Below are positions 28,515 through 36,864 of a DNA stretch of 64,000 nucleotides, piece by piece (positions within the stretch are counted from its first letter, which is position 1; each line of letters starts with the position of its first letter). Where the stretch lies: the NCBI RefSeq assembly GCF_024112395.2, contig NZ_CP078013.2, positions 620,001 through 684,000 on the forward strand, in the 5' to 3' direction. The translations under genes were made by a program, and so were the position numbers. The notes beneath the pieces are model-generated. The model worked only from the letters and a program-made list of their open reading frames with translations. It was not told the origin of the DNA and did no database searches. The DNA is from Pseudomonas pergaminensis (GTDB taxonomy: Bacteria > Pseudomonadota > Gammaproteobacteria > Pseudomonadales > Pseudomonadaceae).

Positions 28515-29189
28515 CTAGGAACGGAACAGGCGGCTGTACTGGCGCTCGTGGGCCATGCACGCCAGGGACAGGCCGAACGCGGCGCTGCCGAAAGGGATGG
28601 GGTCGATGCGGCTGGCATCCTGCTGGGCTTGCTGCAACAGCGGCAGCAGTTCGCTGGTCAGGCGCTGGGCGGCTTGCTGGCCCAGGGGCAGGGTCTTCAT
28701 TAGCACGGCCAATTGGTTTTCCAGCCAGCTCCACAGCCAGGCGGCGAGGGCATCGGCGGGGCTGATGCCCCAGGCGCGGGCGGCGAGGGCCCAGCCCAAG
28801 GCCAAGTGGGGCTCGGTGGTTTGTGCGAGGAAGTCGCGCGCAGCGTCGTCCAATTCCGGCAGGCCGTTGAGCAATTGTTGCAGGGAGTAGCCCATCTGCC
28901 GGCTCTCCTGATACAGCTCGCGGGTCTCGCGGCTGGCGCGGTGTTCGTCGCACAGCTGCGCCAGCCGCGACCAATCCGCGTCCAGGGCGGCCTGGCAATG
29001 GGCGAGCAGCAGCGGTGCCTCGAAACGCGCAAGGTTGAGCAGCAACTGATCGCTGATCCAGCGTCTTGCACTCGCTGCGTCAGCGACACGGCCGTTCTCC
29101 ACCGCCATTTCCAGGCCTTGGGAATAGCTGTAGCCGCCAATCGGCAATTGCGGACTGGCCAGACGCAGCAGCGCCCAGGCTGGGTTCAT
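28515..29189 (-). CDS. ureF: Urease accessory protein UreF
   Basis: A 224-residue all-helical protein with the family start LLRLASPQLPIGGYSYSQGLE and a C-terminal Gly/Ala-Phe segment (IPFGSAAFGLSLACMAHERQ). UreF bridges UreD and UreG in the activation complex. Its ATG overlaps the ureE stop by four bases. Confidence 0.96.
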   Translation of the reverse strand: MNPAWALLRLASPQLPIGGYSYSQGLEMAVENGRVADAASARRWISDQLLLNLARFEAPLLLAHCQAALDADWSRLAQLCDEHRASRETRELYQESRQMGYSLQQLLNGLPELDDAARDFLAQTTEPHLALGWALAARAWGISPADALAAWLWSWLENQLAVLMKTLPLGQQAAQRLTSELLPLLQQAQQDASRIDPIPFGSAAFGLSLACMAHERQYSRLFRS

Positions 29190-29686
29190 AGACGCACGCC
29201 GAACTGGTGCAGCTTGGGCGGGTAATTGAAGTCTTCATCGCCATGGCGCGAGTGATGGTGCCCGCCGCCGTAGGCGCCATGCTCCGGCTGGAACGGCGCC
29301 TCGATGGTTTCGGTGTGCGCACCCAGTTGTTCGAGCATGGCCTTGAGCACATAGTCGTCGAGCAGGCGCAACCAGCCATCGCCCACTTGCAGTGCTACGT
29401 GGCGGTTGCCCAGGTGATAGGCCGCGCGGGTCAGTTCAAACGCACTGCTGCACGTCACGTGTAAGAGTTGTTCAGGCCGAGCGCACACGCGTACGACGCG
29501 TCCGTCCTCGGCCTGTAGGCATTCGCCATCGTGCAGCGGTGGCTGGCCACGCTCCAGGAAAAGGCCGACGTCTTCACCGTCGGCACTGAAACAGCGCAGG
29601 CGGCTTTTGCTGCGTGCTTCGAAATTCAGCAGCAACTCAGCGGCCCAGAGGGCTTGGGGGGCGATTCGACGGTGGATCACCAGCAT
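29186..29686 (-). CDS. ureE: Urease nickel metallochaperone UreE
   Basis: A 166-residue protein with a peptide-binding N-terminal domain, the conserved YHLGNRHVALQV nickel-site segment, and a His/Asp-rich tail (GGGHHHSRHGDED) that binds nickel. The start at MLVIHRRI is chosen because the family begins there; a frame open 49 codons further upstream runs through the promoter region. It heads the ureEFGJ operon, which lies about 20 kb from ureDABC. Confidence 0.95.
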   Translation of the reverse strand: MLVIHRRIAPQALWAAELLLNFEARSKSRLRCFSADGEDVGLFLERGQPPLHDGECLQAEDGRVVRVCARPEQLLHVTCSSAFELTRAAYHLGNRHVALQVGDGWLRLLDDYVLKAMLEQLGAHTETIEAPFQPEHGAYGGGHHHSRHGDEDFNYPPKLHQFGVRL

Positions 29687-29722
29687 CAGGAAGCTTCCAG
29701 CTATGAGCGATGAAACACCTAG

Positions 29723-29738
29723 AGCAAGGGGCTTGCCA
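29723..29738 (-). promoter_or_regulatory. Candidate sigma-54 promoter of ureEFGJ
   Basis: On the minus strand TGGCAAGCCCCTTGCT matches TGGCACG-N4-TTGCT with one mismatch and keeps the GG and GC pairs. It ends 37 bases before the ureE ATG. Confidence 0.6.
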
Positions 29739-29815
29739 ACCTCGTTGGAGAGTAGGAATTGCCTGTAGGCAGGTGGGGCAGCGCCACTAAATAGGGCGAG
29801 CGGAAACCGACGAAG

Positions 29816-29832
29816 TGCTCCAAAGTGGTGCA
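29816..29832. promoter_or_regulatory. NtrC-type site upstream of ureE
   Basis: TGCTCCAAAGTGGTGCA is a near-perfect dyad against the NtrC consensus TGCACC-N5-GGTGCA (one mismatch). It is about 80 bases upstream of the candidate sigma-54 promoter, a usual enhancer distance. Urease is a classic nitrogen-limitation target, so both sites together are credible. Confidence 0.6.
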
Positions 29833-29963
29833 AGTTATTGCTTGTTGCACGCGTGGTGGGCGTTTTCAGATTTTCCCTACAGGGTCTGAGGAAACGGCGT
29901 TCATCTGCTTACCTGCGAGATCATTAGTCTGTGCGCCGTGTTTAATCCACTGCGACGTTCATC

Positions 29964-30461
29964 ATGTTCAAGTCACTTTGTTACCTGTTTATTGCCAGCC
30001 TGGCATTTGCGCTTTCATCGGCCTCCGCCTCTCTACAGCCTCATACTTCTTTCTCGGCCTCACTGAAAGAAGCGTCCATCAACGATGTGGTCGACCGCGC
30101 CCACGAACTGCTGGGCACCCCTTACAAATGGGGCGGCACCTCGGCGGACCAGGGCTTCGATTGCAGCAGTTTCCTGGTTTATCTGTTCAAGACCGAGGCC
30201 AATATCCAGATACCGCGCACTACCGCCGCGATGCACCGCTCAACCGCCGCGACCATCAAGCGCACCGCGCTCAAGCCCGGTGATGCGGTGTTTTTTAGAG
30301 GTAATGGGCGCGGCCAGGTCAGCCATGTGGGCCTTTATATCGGCGAGGGCAAATTCATCCATTCGCCGCGCACGGGCAAGAGCATCCGCATCGACTCGTT
30401 GAGCAACAAGTATTGGAATAAGCACTACACCACGGCCAAGCGTTTCCACTCGGCGGGGTGA
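29964..30461 (+). CDS. NlpC/P60 family cell-wall peptidase
   Basis: A 165-residue secreted protein with a signal peptide (LCYLFIASLAFALSSASAS). The catalytic Cys is in FDCSSFL and the His in SHVGLYIG, followed by FIHSPR; this is the short single-domain form. Such enzymes cut D-Glu/meso-DAP bonds in peptidoglycan. No lipobox Cys is present, so it is probably free in the periplasm or secreted. It is transcribed toward the DesT-like gene and ends five bases before its end. Confidence 0.9.
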   Translation: MFKSLCYLFIASLAFALSSASASLQPHTSFSASLKEASINDVVDRAHELLGTPYKWGGTSADQGFDCSSFLVYLFKTEANIQIPRTTAAMHRSTAATIKRTALKPGDAVFFRGNGRGQVSHVGLYIGEGKFIHSPRTGKSIRIDSLSNKYWNKHYTTAKRFHSAG

Positions 30462-30466
30462 TCGCG

Positions 30467-31099
30467 TTATTCGGTGCTGCCCAGGCCTTGCCAGTGTTTC
30501 AAGCCGATAAAGATAAAGCGCAATTGCTGGGTGATTTTCGCCTGGGGCGTGAGATGGTCGGGCAGGGCCTGGGCCGGTGGGTCGATGATGTCGGGGAGGG
30601 TGGCGAACACACTTTTGACGATCAGGTCGGCCATCACGTGCAAGCCTTCGGGATCCAGGTGCTGCAGCTTGGGCATCAGCGTCAGGTCGGCCGCCAAGTC
30701 GCGGGTGATGTCTTCGCGCAATGCACCGATGGCCTGGCGCACGGCCAGGCAGCCGCCGTATTGCTCGCGGGCCAGGAACAGGAATTGCGATCGGTTGGCC
30801 GAGACCACATCGAGGAAGATCCGCACGGAGGCATCGATAATACCGCCCATCACGAATTCGTTGTGGCGCACCAGACGGATCGTGGCGCGGAAGGTCTGGC
30901 CCACTTCACTCACCAGTACAAGGCCAAGCTGGTCCATGTCGGCAAAGTGGCGATAGAAACCGGTGGGCACGATGCCGGCCGTCTTCGCCACTTCGCGCAG
31001 GCTCAGGCTGCCAAACCCACGGCCACACTCCATCAGATGGCGGGCTGCGTCCATCAGGGCGAGGCGGGTTTGTTGCTTTTGTTCGGCGCGGGGCAGCAT
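30467..31099 (-). CDS. desT: TetR-type regulator of fatty acid desaturation, DesT/FabR-like
   Basis: A 210-residue TetR protein. The helix-turn-helix is in GSLSLREVAKTAGIVPTGFY with the FabR/DesT-specific FYRHFADMDQLGL that follows. DesT represses an acyl-CoA desaturase operon in P. aeruginosa in response to the acyl-CoA pool; its gene there also neighbours the ureE locus. The start at MLPRAEQKQQTR is chosen over an upstream Met because the TetR domain begins there. No desaturase gene lies next to it here, so the target must be elsewhere. The ligand is inferred. Confidence 0.72.
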   Translation of the reverse strand: MLPRAEQKQQTRLALMDAARHLMECGRGFGSLSLREVAKTAGIVPTGFYRHFADMDQLGLVLVSEVGQTFRATIRLVRHNEFVMGGIIDASVRIFLDVVSANRSQFLFLAREQYGGCLAVRQAIGALREDITRDLAADLTLMPKLQHLDPEGLHVMADLIVKSVFATLPDIIDPPAQALPDHLTPQAKITQQLRFIFIGLKHWQGLGSTE

Positions 31100-31206
31100 T
31101 GGCGGGCGGGCTTCGTCGGCAAGTACAGCGACGCACTCTAGCAAAACAGCTTCGCTGGCGTCGAACTTGGCAGGGAGGACATGCGTGACAAGGTCTACAA
31201 AAAGTC

Positions 31207-31236
31207 AAAAGCCCGATCGGCGGATCGGGCTTTTTT
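31207..31236 (-). terminator. Rho-independent terminator, usable in both directions
   Basis: AAAAGCCCGATC pairs with GATCGGGCTTTT around GGCG and is flanked by A and T runs. It ends the repeat-protein gene and lies just upstream of the desT gene. Confidence 0.85.
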
Positions 31237-31252
31237 ATGGGCCACCACGGGG

Positions 31253-31705
31253 TTAGCTCTGTGCTTGATGCAGTTCTTGCAGACGGTCTGCACCACCTTC
31301 GGCAACACCTTCGGTGTAGGCGCGTTTGTTGGCTTGTTCAGCACCGCCTTCGACCAGGCCTTTCTGTTCGAGGCGATCACGGCCACCTTCGGCAACAGCG
31401 TTACGTTCCAGCAAGCGATCAGCACCGCCTTCAACCAGACCTTTCTGTTCCAGGCGGTTGCGACCGTTTTCGGTCAGGCCTTCGGTGTAAGCGCGTTTGT
31501 TGGCTTGTTCCGAACCATTTTCAGCAACAGCACCTTTGGCGTAGTCACGGTTCTCTTCTTCTTGCGAACCGCTGCGAGCGACAGTCTGGCTGTAATGAAC
31601 GGCGTCAGCTTTGACTTGTGGGGTGGCCTGTTCGGCGGCTGGCAGGGCAAAGGCACTGGAAGCCAGGATGGATAACAGGGCGGTAGCGAGTACTTGGCGT
31701 TTCAT
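31253..31705 (-). CDS. Small secreted protein with tandem repeats
   Basis: A 150-residue protein. MKRQVLATALLSILASSAFA is a signal peptide; AAGGAGC lies before the ATG. From about residue 58 to the end it is built of six imperfect repeats around the pattern [VT]-E-[GN]-G-x-[DNE]-[RQ]-[LA], for example LVEGGADRLLER, VAEGGRDRLEQ and VAEGGADRLQEL. The unit ANKRAYTEG occurs twice. At DNA level a 31-base segment near 31312 recurs with one change near 31482, so copies have been exchanged recently. The repeats are charged and look helical. Function unknown. Confidence 0.75.
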   Translation of the reverse strand: MKRQVLATALLSILASSAFALPAAEQATPQVKADAVHYSQTVARSGSQEEENRDYAKGAVAENGSEQANKRAYTEGLTENGRNRLEQKGLVEGGADRLLERNAVAEGGRDRLEQKGLVEGGAEQANKRAYTEGVAEGGADRLQELHQAQS

Positions 31706-32064
31706 GATGGGTTGCTCCTTGGGAGGGCGATAAAGTGGGTACAGGGCTAATGCTACTCTCGATAAGTCGATATAAAAGTTCATAAACACAATGGTAATAA
31801 TCAACAGAATTGATTGTTCTAGGCGGAGGCTCTAGAACGGGCCTCTCAAGCACGCGGTTTTGCACCGGGGTGGGTATTTTCGACACGCACATGGGTAACA
31901 TTGGTGCGCCGTCCCGGGCGGAATCTGTCGGGTTGGTCAGAAATCGAGGTTTTTCCTGGCAAATCGGGGATTGGGTTAAACCCCCGCGCGGTTTGCCAGT
32001 CGTAGTTCTATAAGCTGTCCTAAAGGGCTTTGACCCAGCCAGTCGTATTCAGGAGTCCTGTGCA
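31706..32064. other. Intergenic region, nothing recognised
   Basis: A 359-base divergent gap between the repeat protein and the AsmA-like gene. It must carry promoters for both, but I see no clear operator, small RNA or gene. Confidence 0.5.
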
Positions 32065-34134
32065 ATGACGCGCACTCGTAAAATCATCGCTTGGAGCTGC
32101 GCCAGCTTCGTTCTGTTAATCGCCGTGGCGGTTGTGGTCCTGGTGTTCTTTGACTGGAACCGCATCAAGCCGACCCTCAATGCCAAGGTTTCGGAAGAGC
32201 TGCACCGACCGTTCGCCATCAATGGCAATCTGGCGGTGGTGTGGGCGCGTGAGCCCGATGAAGGTGGTTGGCGCGCCTGGGTGCCGTGGCCTCATGTGAT
32301 TGCCGAAGACCTGACCCTGGGCAACCCTGACTGGTCGAAAAACCCGCAGATGGTCACGCTCAAAAAGGTCGAGTTGCGCATTTCGCCGCTGGCATTGCTG
32401 GTGCAGCGCGTGGTGATCCCGCGCATCGACCTCACCGAACCGAGCGCGCAATTGCAGCGCCTGGCCGACGGCCGCGCCAACTGGACCTTCAAGTTCGACC
32501 CTAAGGACCCGAACGCCGAGCCCTCCAATTGGGTGGTAGACATCGGTGCCATCGGCTTCGACAAAGGCCATGTGACCCTCGACGACCAAACCCTCAAGAC
32601 CCAACTGGATGTGATCATCGATCCGCTGGGCAAGCCCATCCCCTTCGGCGAAATCGTCGGCGATGCCGATGCCAAAAAGGCGCTGGAAAAAGGCTCCGCC
32701 CCGCAGGACTACGCGTTTGGCCTCAAGGTCAAAGGCCAATACCACGGCCAGAAGCTCGACGGCAGCGGCAAGATCGGCGGCCTGCTCGCCCTGCAGGACG
32801 CGGCCAAGCCGTTCCCCTTGCAGGCCCAGGTCAAGATTGCCGACACCAGCATCGCCCTGGCCGGCACGCTCACTGACCCGCTCAACCTGGGGGCCCTCGA
32901 CCTGCGCCTGAAACTCGCCGGCTCCAGCCTGGGCAACCTCTACCCACTGACTGGCGTGACCCTGCCGGACTCGCCGGCCTACTCCACCGACGGGCATCTG
33001 ATCGCCAAACTGCACGAAGCCAACGGCGCCTCGTTCAGCTATGAAAACTTCAACGGCAAGATCGGCAACAGCGATATCCACGGCAACCTCGGCTACGTCG
33101 CTAGCCAGCCACGGCCCAAGCTCAGTGGTGCGTTGGTCTCCAACCAATTGCTGATGACCGACCTCGCGCCCTTGATTGGCGCCGACTCCAATGCCAAGCA
33201 AAAAGCCCGTGGCGGCGACAGCAAGCAGCCAGCGACCAAAGTGCTGCCAGTGGAAGAGTTCCGCACCGAGCGCTGGCGCGTCATGGATGCCGATGTGGAA
33301 TTTACCGGCAAGCGCATCGTGCACAGTGCCGAGCTGCCCTTTACCGACCTCTACACCCACCTGGTGCTCAATGACGGTGAACTGAGCCTTGAACCGCTGC
33401 GTTTCGGCGTGGCCGGCGGCAAGCTGGACGCGCAGATTCGTTTGAATGGCCGCACGGTACCGATGGAGGGCCGCGCCAAACTCACCGCGCGCAACTTCAA
33501 GCTCAAGCAGCTGTTCCCAACCTTCGAACCGATGAAAACCAGTTTCGGTGAGCTTAACGGCGATGCCGACATCTCCGGGCGCGGCAACTCGGTCGCAGCA
33601 CTGTTGGGCACCTCCAACGGTGACCTCAAGATGCTGATCAACGACGGCGCTATCAGCCGTGGCCTGATGGAAATCGCCGGGCTCAACGTGGGCAACTACG
33701 TGGTGGGCCGCCTGTTCGGCGACAAGGAAGTTAAGATCAACTGCGCGGCGGCGGACTTCGGGATCAAGACCGGCCTGGCGACCACGCGGTTGTTTGTGTT
33801 CGATACCGAGAACGCCATCATCTACATCGACGGCACCGCGAACATGGCCACGGAACAATTGGACCTGACCATCACCCCGGAATCGAAAGGCTTCCGCCTG
33901 TTCTCCCTGCGTTCACCGTTGTACGTTAACGGGCCGTTCATCAAGCCGAATGCCGGCGTGAAAGCCATTCCCCTGGCGCTGCGTGGTGCAGGCATGGTGG
34001 CGCTCGGTGTGATCGCTGGCCCGGCGGCCGGGCTGCTGGCACTGGTTGCCCCAAGTGGTGGCGAGCCGAACGAGTGCGCACCGTTGCTGCAACAGATGAA
34101 GGAAGGCAAGGCGCCGAAAACCGTAAAAGGTTGA
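32065..34134 (+). CDS. AsmA family envelope protein
   Basis: A 689-residue protein with one N-terminal membrane anchor (residues about 8-30), then DWNRIKPTLNAKVSEELHRP, the usual AsmA start. The periplasmic part is beta-rich and includes the AsmA C-terminal region (FGELNGDADISGRGNSVAALLG near 500). AsmA-like proteins bridge the envelope and are linked to phospholipid transport to the outer membrane. The last 40 residues are Gly/Ala rich and end with an odd Cys-containing tail. It is a single-gene unit. Confidence 0.85.
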   Translation: MTRTRKIIAWSCASFVLLIAVAVVVLVFFDWNRIKPTLNAKVSEELHRPFAINGNLAVVWAREPDEGGWRAWVPWPHVIAEDLTLGNPDWSKNPQMVTLKKVELRISPLALLVQRVVIPRIDLTEPSAQLQRLADGRANWTFKFDPKDPNAEPSNWVVDIGAIGFDKGHVTLDDQTLKTQLDVIIDPLGKPIPFGEIVGDADAKKALEKGSAPQDYAFGLKVKGQYHGQKLDGSGKIGGLLALQDAAKPFPLQAQVKIADTSIALAGTLTDPLNLGALDLRLKLAGSSLGNLYPLTGVTLPDSPAYSTDGHLIAKLHEANGASFSYENFNGKIGNSDIHGNLGYVASQPRPKLSGALVSNQLLMTDLAPLIGADSNAKQKARGGDSKQPATKVLPVEEFRTERWRVMDADVEFTGKRIVHSAELPFTDLYTHLVLNDGELSLEPLRFGVAGGKLDAQIRLNGRTVPMEGRAKLTARNFKLKQLFPTFEPMKTSFGELNGDADISGRGNSVAALLGTSNGDLKMLINDGAISRGLMEIAGLNVGNYVVGRLFGDKEVKINCAAADFGIKTGLATTRLFVFDTENAIIYIDGTANMATEQLDLTITPESKGFRLFSLRSPLYVNGPFIKPNAGVKAIPLALRGAGMVALGVIAGPAAGLLALVAPSGGEPNECAPLLQQMKEGKAPKTVKG

Positions 34135-34148
34135 TCGGCCAAAGAAAA

Positions 34149-34168
34149 GGAGCCGGCAAGCCGGCTCC
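34149..34168. terminator. Hairpin between convergent genes
   Basis: GGAGCCGGC and GCCGGCTCC form a perfect 9-bp stem with a two-base gap, 15 bases after the AsmA stop. No U-run follows. Confidence 0.55.
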
Positions 34169-34185
34169 TACAGGGTGGTGCGGGG

Positions 34186-34716
34186 TTACAGGCTTTCTAG
34201 GATGTCGGCCATATCATCGGCATGCTCTTCTTCCTGGGCCAGGATTTCTTCGAAGAGGCGGCGCGTGGTTGGGTCTGTGTCGCCGATGTATTGAATGATT
34301 TCGCGGTAGCTGTCCACGGCAATGCGCTCGGCTACCAAGTCTTCGTAGACCATTTCCTTCAAGTTATTGCCTGCCACGTACTGTGCGTGGGAGTTCTTCG
34401 ACAGCAGGTCCGGGTTGAACTCCGGCTCACCGCCCAACTGCACGATACGCTCGGCGAGCTTGTCGGCGTGTTCGGCTTCCTGGGTAGCGTGCTCAAGGAA
34501 TTCCTGCGCGGCGACTGCCGCCTTAATGCCGCTGGCCATGAAGTAGTGGCGCTTGTAGCGCAACACGCAGACCAACTCGGTGGCCAGCGAGGCGTTCAGC
34601 AGGCGAATGATTTCTTCGCGATCGGCGTCGTAGCCCTCGGTCACGGCACCGTTTTCGACGTTCTGGCGGGCGCGGCTGCGCAGGGTCGCAACGTCAGTCA
34701 AGTTTGCTTCAGTCAT
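34186..34716 (-). CDS. Ferritin-like protein, bacterioferritin-type fold
   Basis: A 176-residue four-helix protein with two Glu-x-x-His motifs (EFLEHATQEAEHADKL and EEILAQEEEHADDM) and a Glu in the first helix (ATELVCVLRYKRHYF), enough for a di-iron centre. It resembles a conserved pseudomonad 'probable bacterioferritin' that lies in the same gene neighbourhood as ureEFG in P. aeruginosa. The haem-binding Met of true bacterioferritin is not obvious. The likely role is iron oxidation and storage or Dps-like protection. Confidence 0.8.
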   Translation of the reverse strand: MTEANLTDVATLRSRARQNVENGAVTEGYDADREEIIRLLNASLATELVCVLRYKRHYFMASGIKAAVAAQEFLEHATQEAEHADKLAERIVQLGGEPEFNPDLLSKNSHAQYVAGNNLKEMVYEDLVAERIAVDSYREIIQYIGDTDPTTRRLFEEILAQEEEHADDMADILESL

Positions 34717-34887
34717 TTCAATCTCCTGGGGCTAATCCGGTTTTGCGCCACGCTCTGCCGGCGTGATCGCTCCCAGTTGTGAGTCCCAGGCAACGCAAAA
34801 AGTTTTATCGGATTTTCCAGCCGCGTCATCAGCCGGACTTGAGGCTGGGCTAGGCTGCATGGATCAGATTAAGAGGATGCCCGATTC

Positions 34888-35778
34888 ATGCCGCAGTCGT
34901 TGGCCACGCGTTACCCCCTGGTGTTGGTGCCGGGCATGCTCGGATTTGTGCGCCTGGTTTGGTTCCCCTACTGGTACGGCATCGTCCCCGCGCTACGGGC
35001 GGGCGGGGCGCAGGTGTTTCCTGTGCAGGTGGCGCCGCTGGATTCCAGCGAGGTGCGCGGCGAGCAATTGCTGGCGCACATCGAGCGCATCCGCCGCGAC
35101 ACCGGGGCCGACAAGGTCAACCTGATCGGCCATAGCCAGGGCTCGCTCACCGCGCGGTATGCGGCGGCCAAACGTCCGGAGTGGGTGGCGTCGGTGACGT
35201 CCGTGGCCGGCCCCAATCATGGCTCGGAGCTGGCGGACCATATCCATCTTCATTATCCCGCTGACGGCGTAAAAGGCCGACTCATGAGCGCACTGTTTCA
35301 CCTGGTCGCCTTCGTGATGGGCGTGCTGGAAACCGGCTATCGCGGGCCACGCTTCAAGGCGGACTTGCAGGCGTCCCATCACTCCCTGACCAGCGCCGGC
35401 GTGGCGCTGTTCAATCGAAATTATCCACAGGGGTTGCCGCAGACATGGGGCGGGCAGGGCGCGGAAGTGGTCAACGGCGTGCGCTATTACTCGTGGTCCG
35501 GCACCTTGCAGCCGGGCATCACCGATCGTGGCCGCAACCTGTTCGACGGCACGAATCGCAGCTGCCGCGTGTTCGCCCGCAGCTTCGTGCGCGAAAAGGG
35601 CCAGTGCGACGGCATGGTCGGGCGCTACAGCTCACACCTGGGGTTGGTGATCGGCGATGACTACGCCCTTGACCACTTCGATATCGTCAACCAGTCCATG
35701 GGCCTGGTGGGCAAGGGCGCGGAGCCGATCCGTCTATTTGTCGAGCATGCGCAAAGGCTCAAGGCTGCTGGAGTCTAG
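34888..35778 (+). CDS. Triacylglycerol lipase family alpha/beta hydrolase
   Basis: A 296-residue hydrolase close to the family I Pseudomonas lipases. It has the start YPLVLVPGMLGF, the nucleophile elbow IGHSQGS, Asp in GMVGRYSSHLG context and His near DHFDIVNQ. Two cysteines (NRSCRVFARS and KGQCDGM) match the conserved disulfide pair. Unlike secreted LipA there is no signal peptide and no adjacent foldase gene, so it is probably intracellular or leaves by another route. AGAGGA lies ten bases before the ATG. Confidence 0.85.
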   Translation: MPQSLATRYPLVLVPGMLGFVRLVWFPYWYGIVPALRAGGAQVFPVQVAPLDSSEVRGEQLLAHIERIRRDTGADKVNLIGHSQGSLTARYAAAKRPEWVASVTSVAGPNHGSELADHIHLHYPADGVKGRLMSALFHLVAFVMGVLETGYRGPRFKADLQASHHSLTSAGVALFNRNYPQGLPQTWGGQGAEVVNGVRYYSWSGTLQPGITDRGRNLFDGTNRSCRVFARSFVREKGQCDGMVGRYSSHLGLVIGDDYALDHFDIVNQSMGLVGKGAEPIRLFVEHAQRLKAAGV

Positions 35779-35800
35779 TCGGGAGACCGCGTTTTCGTTC

Positions 35801-35886
35801 TTCGCGAGCAAGCCAGCTCCCACATTCGACCGAGTTCCACCTTTGGAATGTGGCCGAATGTGGGAGCTGGCTTGCCTGCGATAGCG
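35801..35886. repeat. Hybrid REP-like doublet (A/B)
   Basis: The left arm is TTCGCGAGCAAGCCAGCTCC and the right arm GGAGCTGGCTTGCCTGCGAT. The left arm joins a type A end to type B sequence. Confidence 0.85.
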
Positions 35887-35891
35887 ACGGT

Positions 35892-36767
35892 TCAGGCAGC
35901 ACTGACCGGCGTGGTCCAGCGCTCCGACAAGATCACCCCACCCAAGGTCAGCAGGCCGCCCACCAAGTGATACAGCGCCAGTTCTTCCTTCAACACCACG
36001 GCGGCAATCAGCGCGGTGATCAGGGGCAGCAGGTTGAAAAACAAGGTGGTGCGGCTCGGCCCCAGGGTTTTCACCGAATGCATCCACGCCAGCGGCGCCA
36101 GCATCGAGGCCAGCAGGCAGGCATACAGCACCAGCGGAATATTGGCCCAGCCCAGGCCGGCCTTGGTCGAGAACAGGAACAGCGGAAACAGCACCACCAC
36201 CGCCACCAGCACCTGCAGATACAGCAACACCAGCGGCGGCAGGCGCAGCTGCCATTTTTTCAGCAGGGTGCTGTAGACCGCGTAGGCCAGGGTCGCGACC
36301 AGCATCATGCCGTCACCCAGGTTGACCCCGTGCTGCAACAGCGCGTCGAGGCTGCCGGCCGACACCACCACGACCACACCGGCGAATGACAGCACCGCGC
36401 CGGTCAGGGCGCCGTAGGTCAGGCGCTGGCCGAGGCTGATAATGGCCGCCGTCAGCGCCATCAATGGCATCAACGACAGGATAATGCCCATGTTGGTGGC
36501 GCTGGTCAGTGACGCGGCGTAGTACGCCAGGCTCTGGTACACCGCCATGCCCAATACGCCGAGGATGAACACCTTGCCCAGGTTCGGGCGGATCAGCGTC
36601 CAGTTGGCGATCACCGGCTTGACCATGAACGGCGTGAACAGCAGCGCCGCCAGCAGCCAGCGGTAAAAGCCGATTTCCGCCGGGAAGATCGAGCCCACGG
36701 CCAGTTTATTGACGACGGTGTTGCCGGCCCAGATAAAAATGGCCAGCAGGGGATAAGCGTATTGCAT
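35892..36767 (-). CDS. EamA/DMT family inner-membrane transporter
   Basis: A 291-residue protein with ten predicted helices in two EamA repeats. It begins [22 protein letters not shown]; the start is chosen because this segment is the usual N-terminus. It is divergent from an AraC-type regulator by 97 bases containing three copies of an operator-like sequence, so it is the likely regulated target. The substrate is unknown; relatives export amino acids and metabolites. Confidence 0.88.
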   Translation of the reverse strand: MQYAYPLLAIFIWAGNTVVNKLAVGSIFPAEIGFYRWLLAALLFTPFMVKPVIANWTLIRPNLGKVFILGVLGMAVYQSLAYYAASLTSATNMGIILSLMPLMALTAAIISLGQRLTYGALTGAVLSFAGVVVVVSAGSLDALLQHGVNLGDGMMLVATLAYAVYSTLLKKWQLRLPPLVLLYLQVLVAVVVLFPLFLFSTKAGLGWANIPLVLYACLLASMLAPLAWMHSVKTLGPSRTTLFFNLLPLITALIAAVVLKEELALYHLVGGLLTLGGVILSERWTTPVSAA

Positions 36768-36806
36768 CGAAAGGAACCAGGTGTGTTGATGAGGCGGGAT
36801 TATCCA

Positions 36807-36863
36807 TTGTCTGGATCGAAGCCTATACTGCGATCCAGACAACCGACCTCTGTATCCAGACAA
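36807..36863. promoter_or_regulatory. Three copies of an operator between EamA and AraC genes
   Basis: TTGTCTGGAT at 36807-36816 is inverted relative to ATCCAGACAA at 36833-36842 and 36854-36863. The third copy ends one base before the AraC ATG, which suggests autorepression. A TATACT at 36824-36829 lies between the first two. Confidence 0.6.
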
Positions 36864-36864
36864 T

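Noticed and set aside
29845..29861. Second NtrC site upstream of ureE
   Set aside because: TGCACGCGTGGTGGGC has only one good half; too weak to call.
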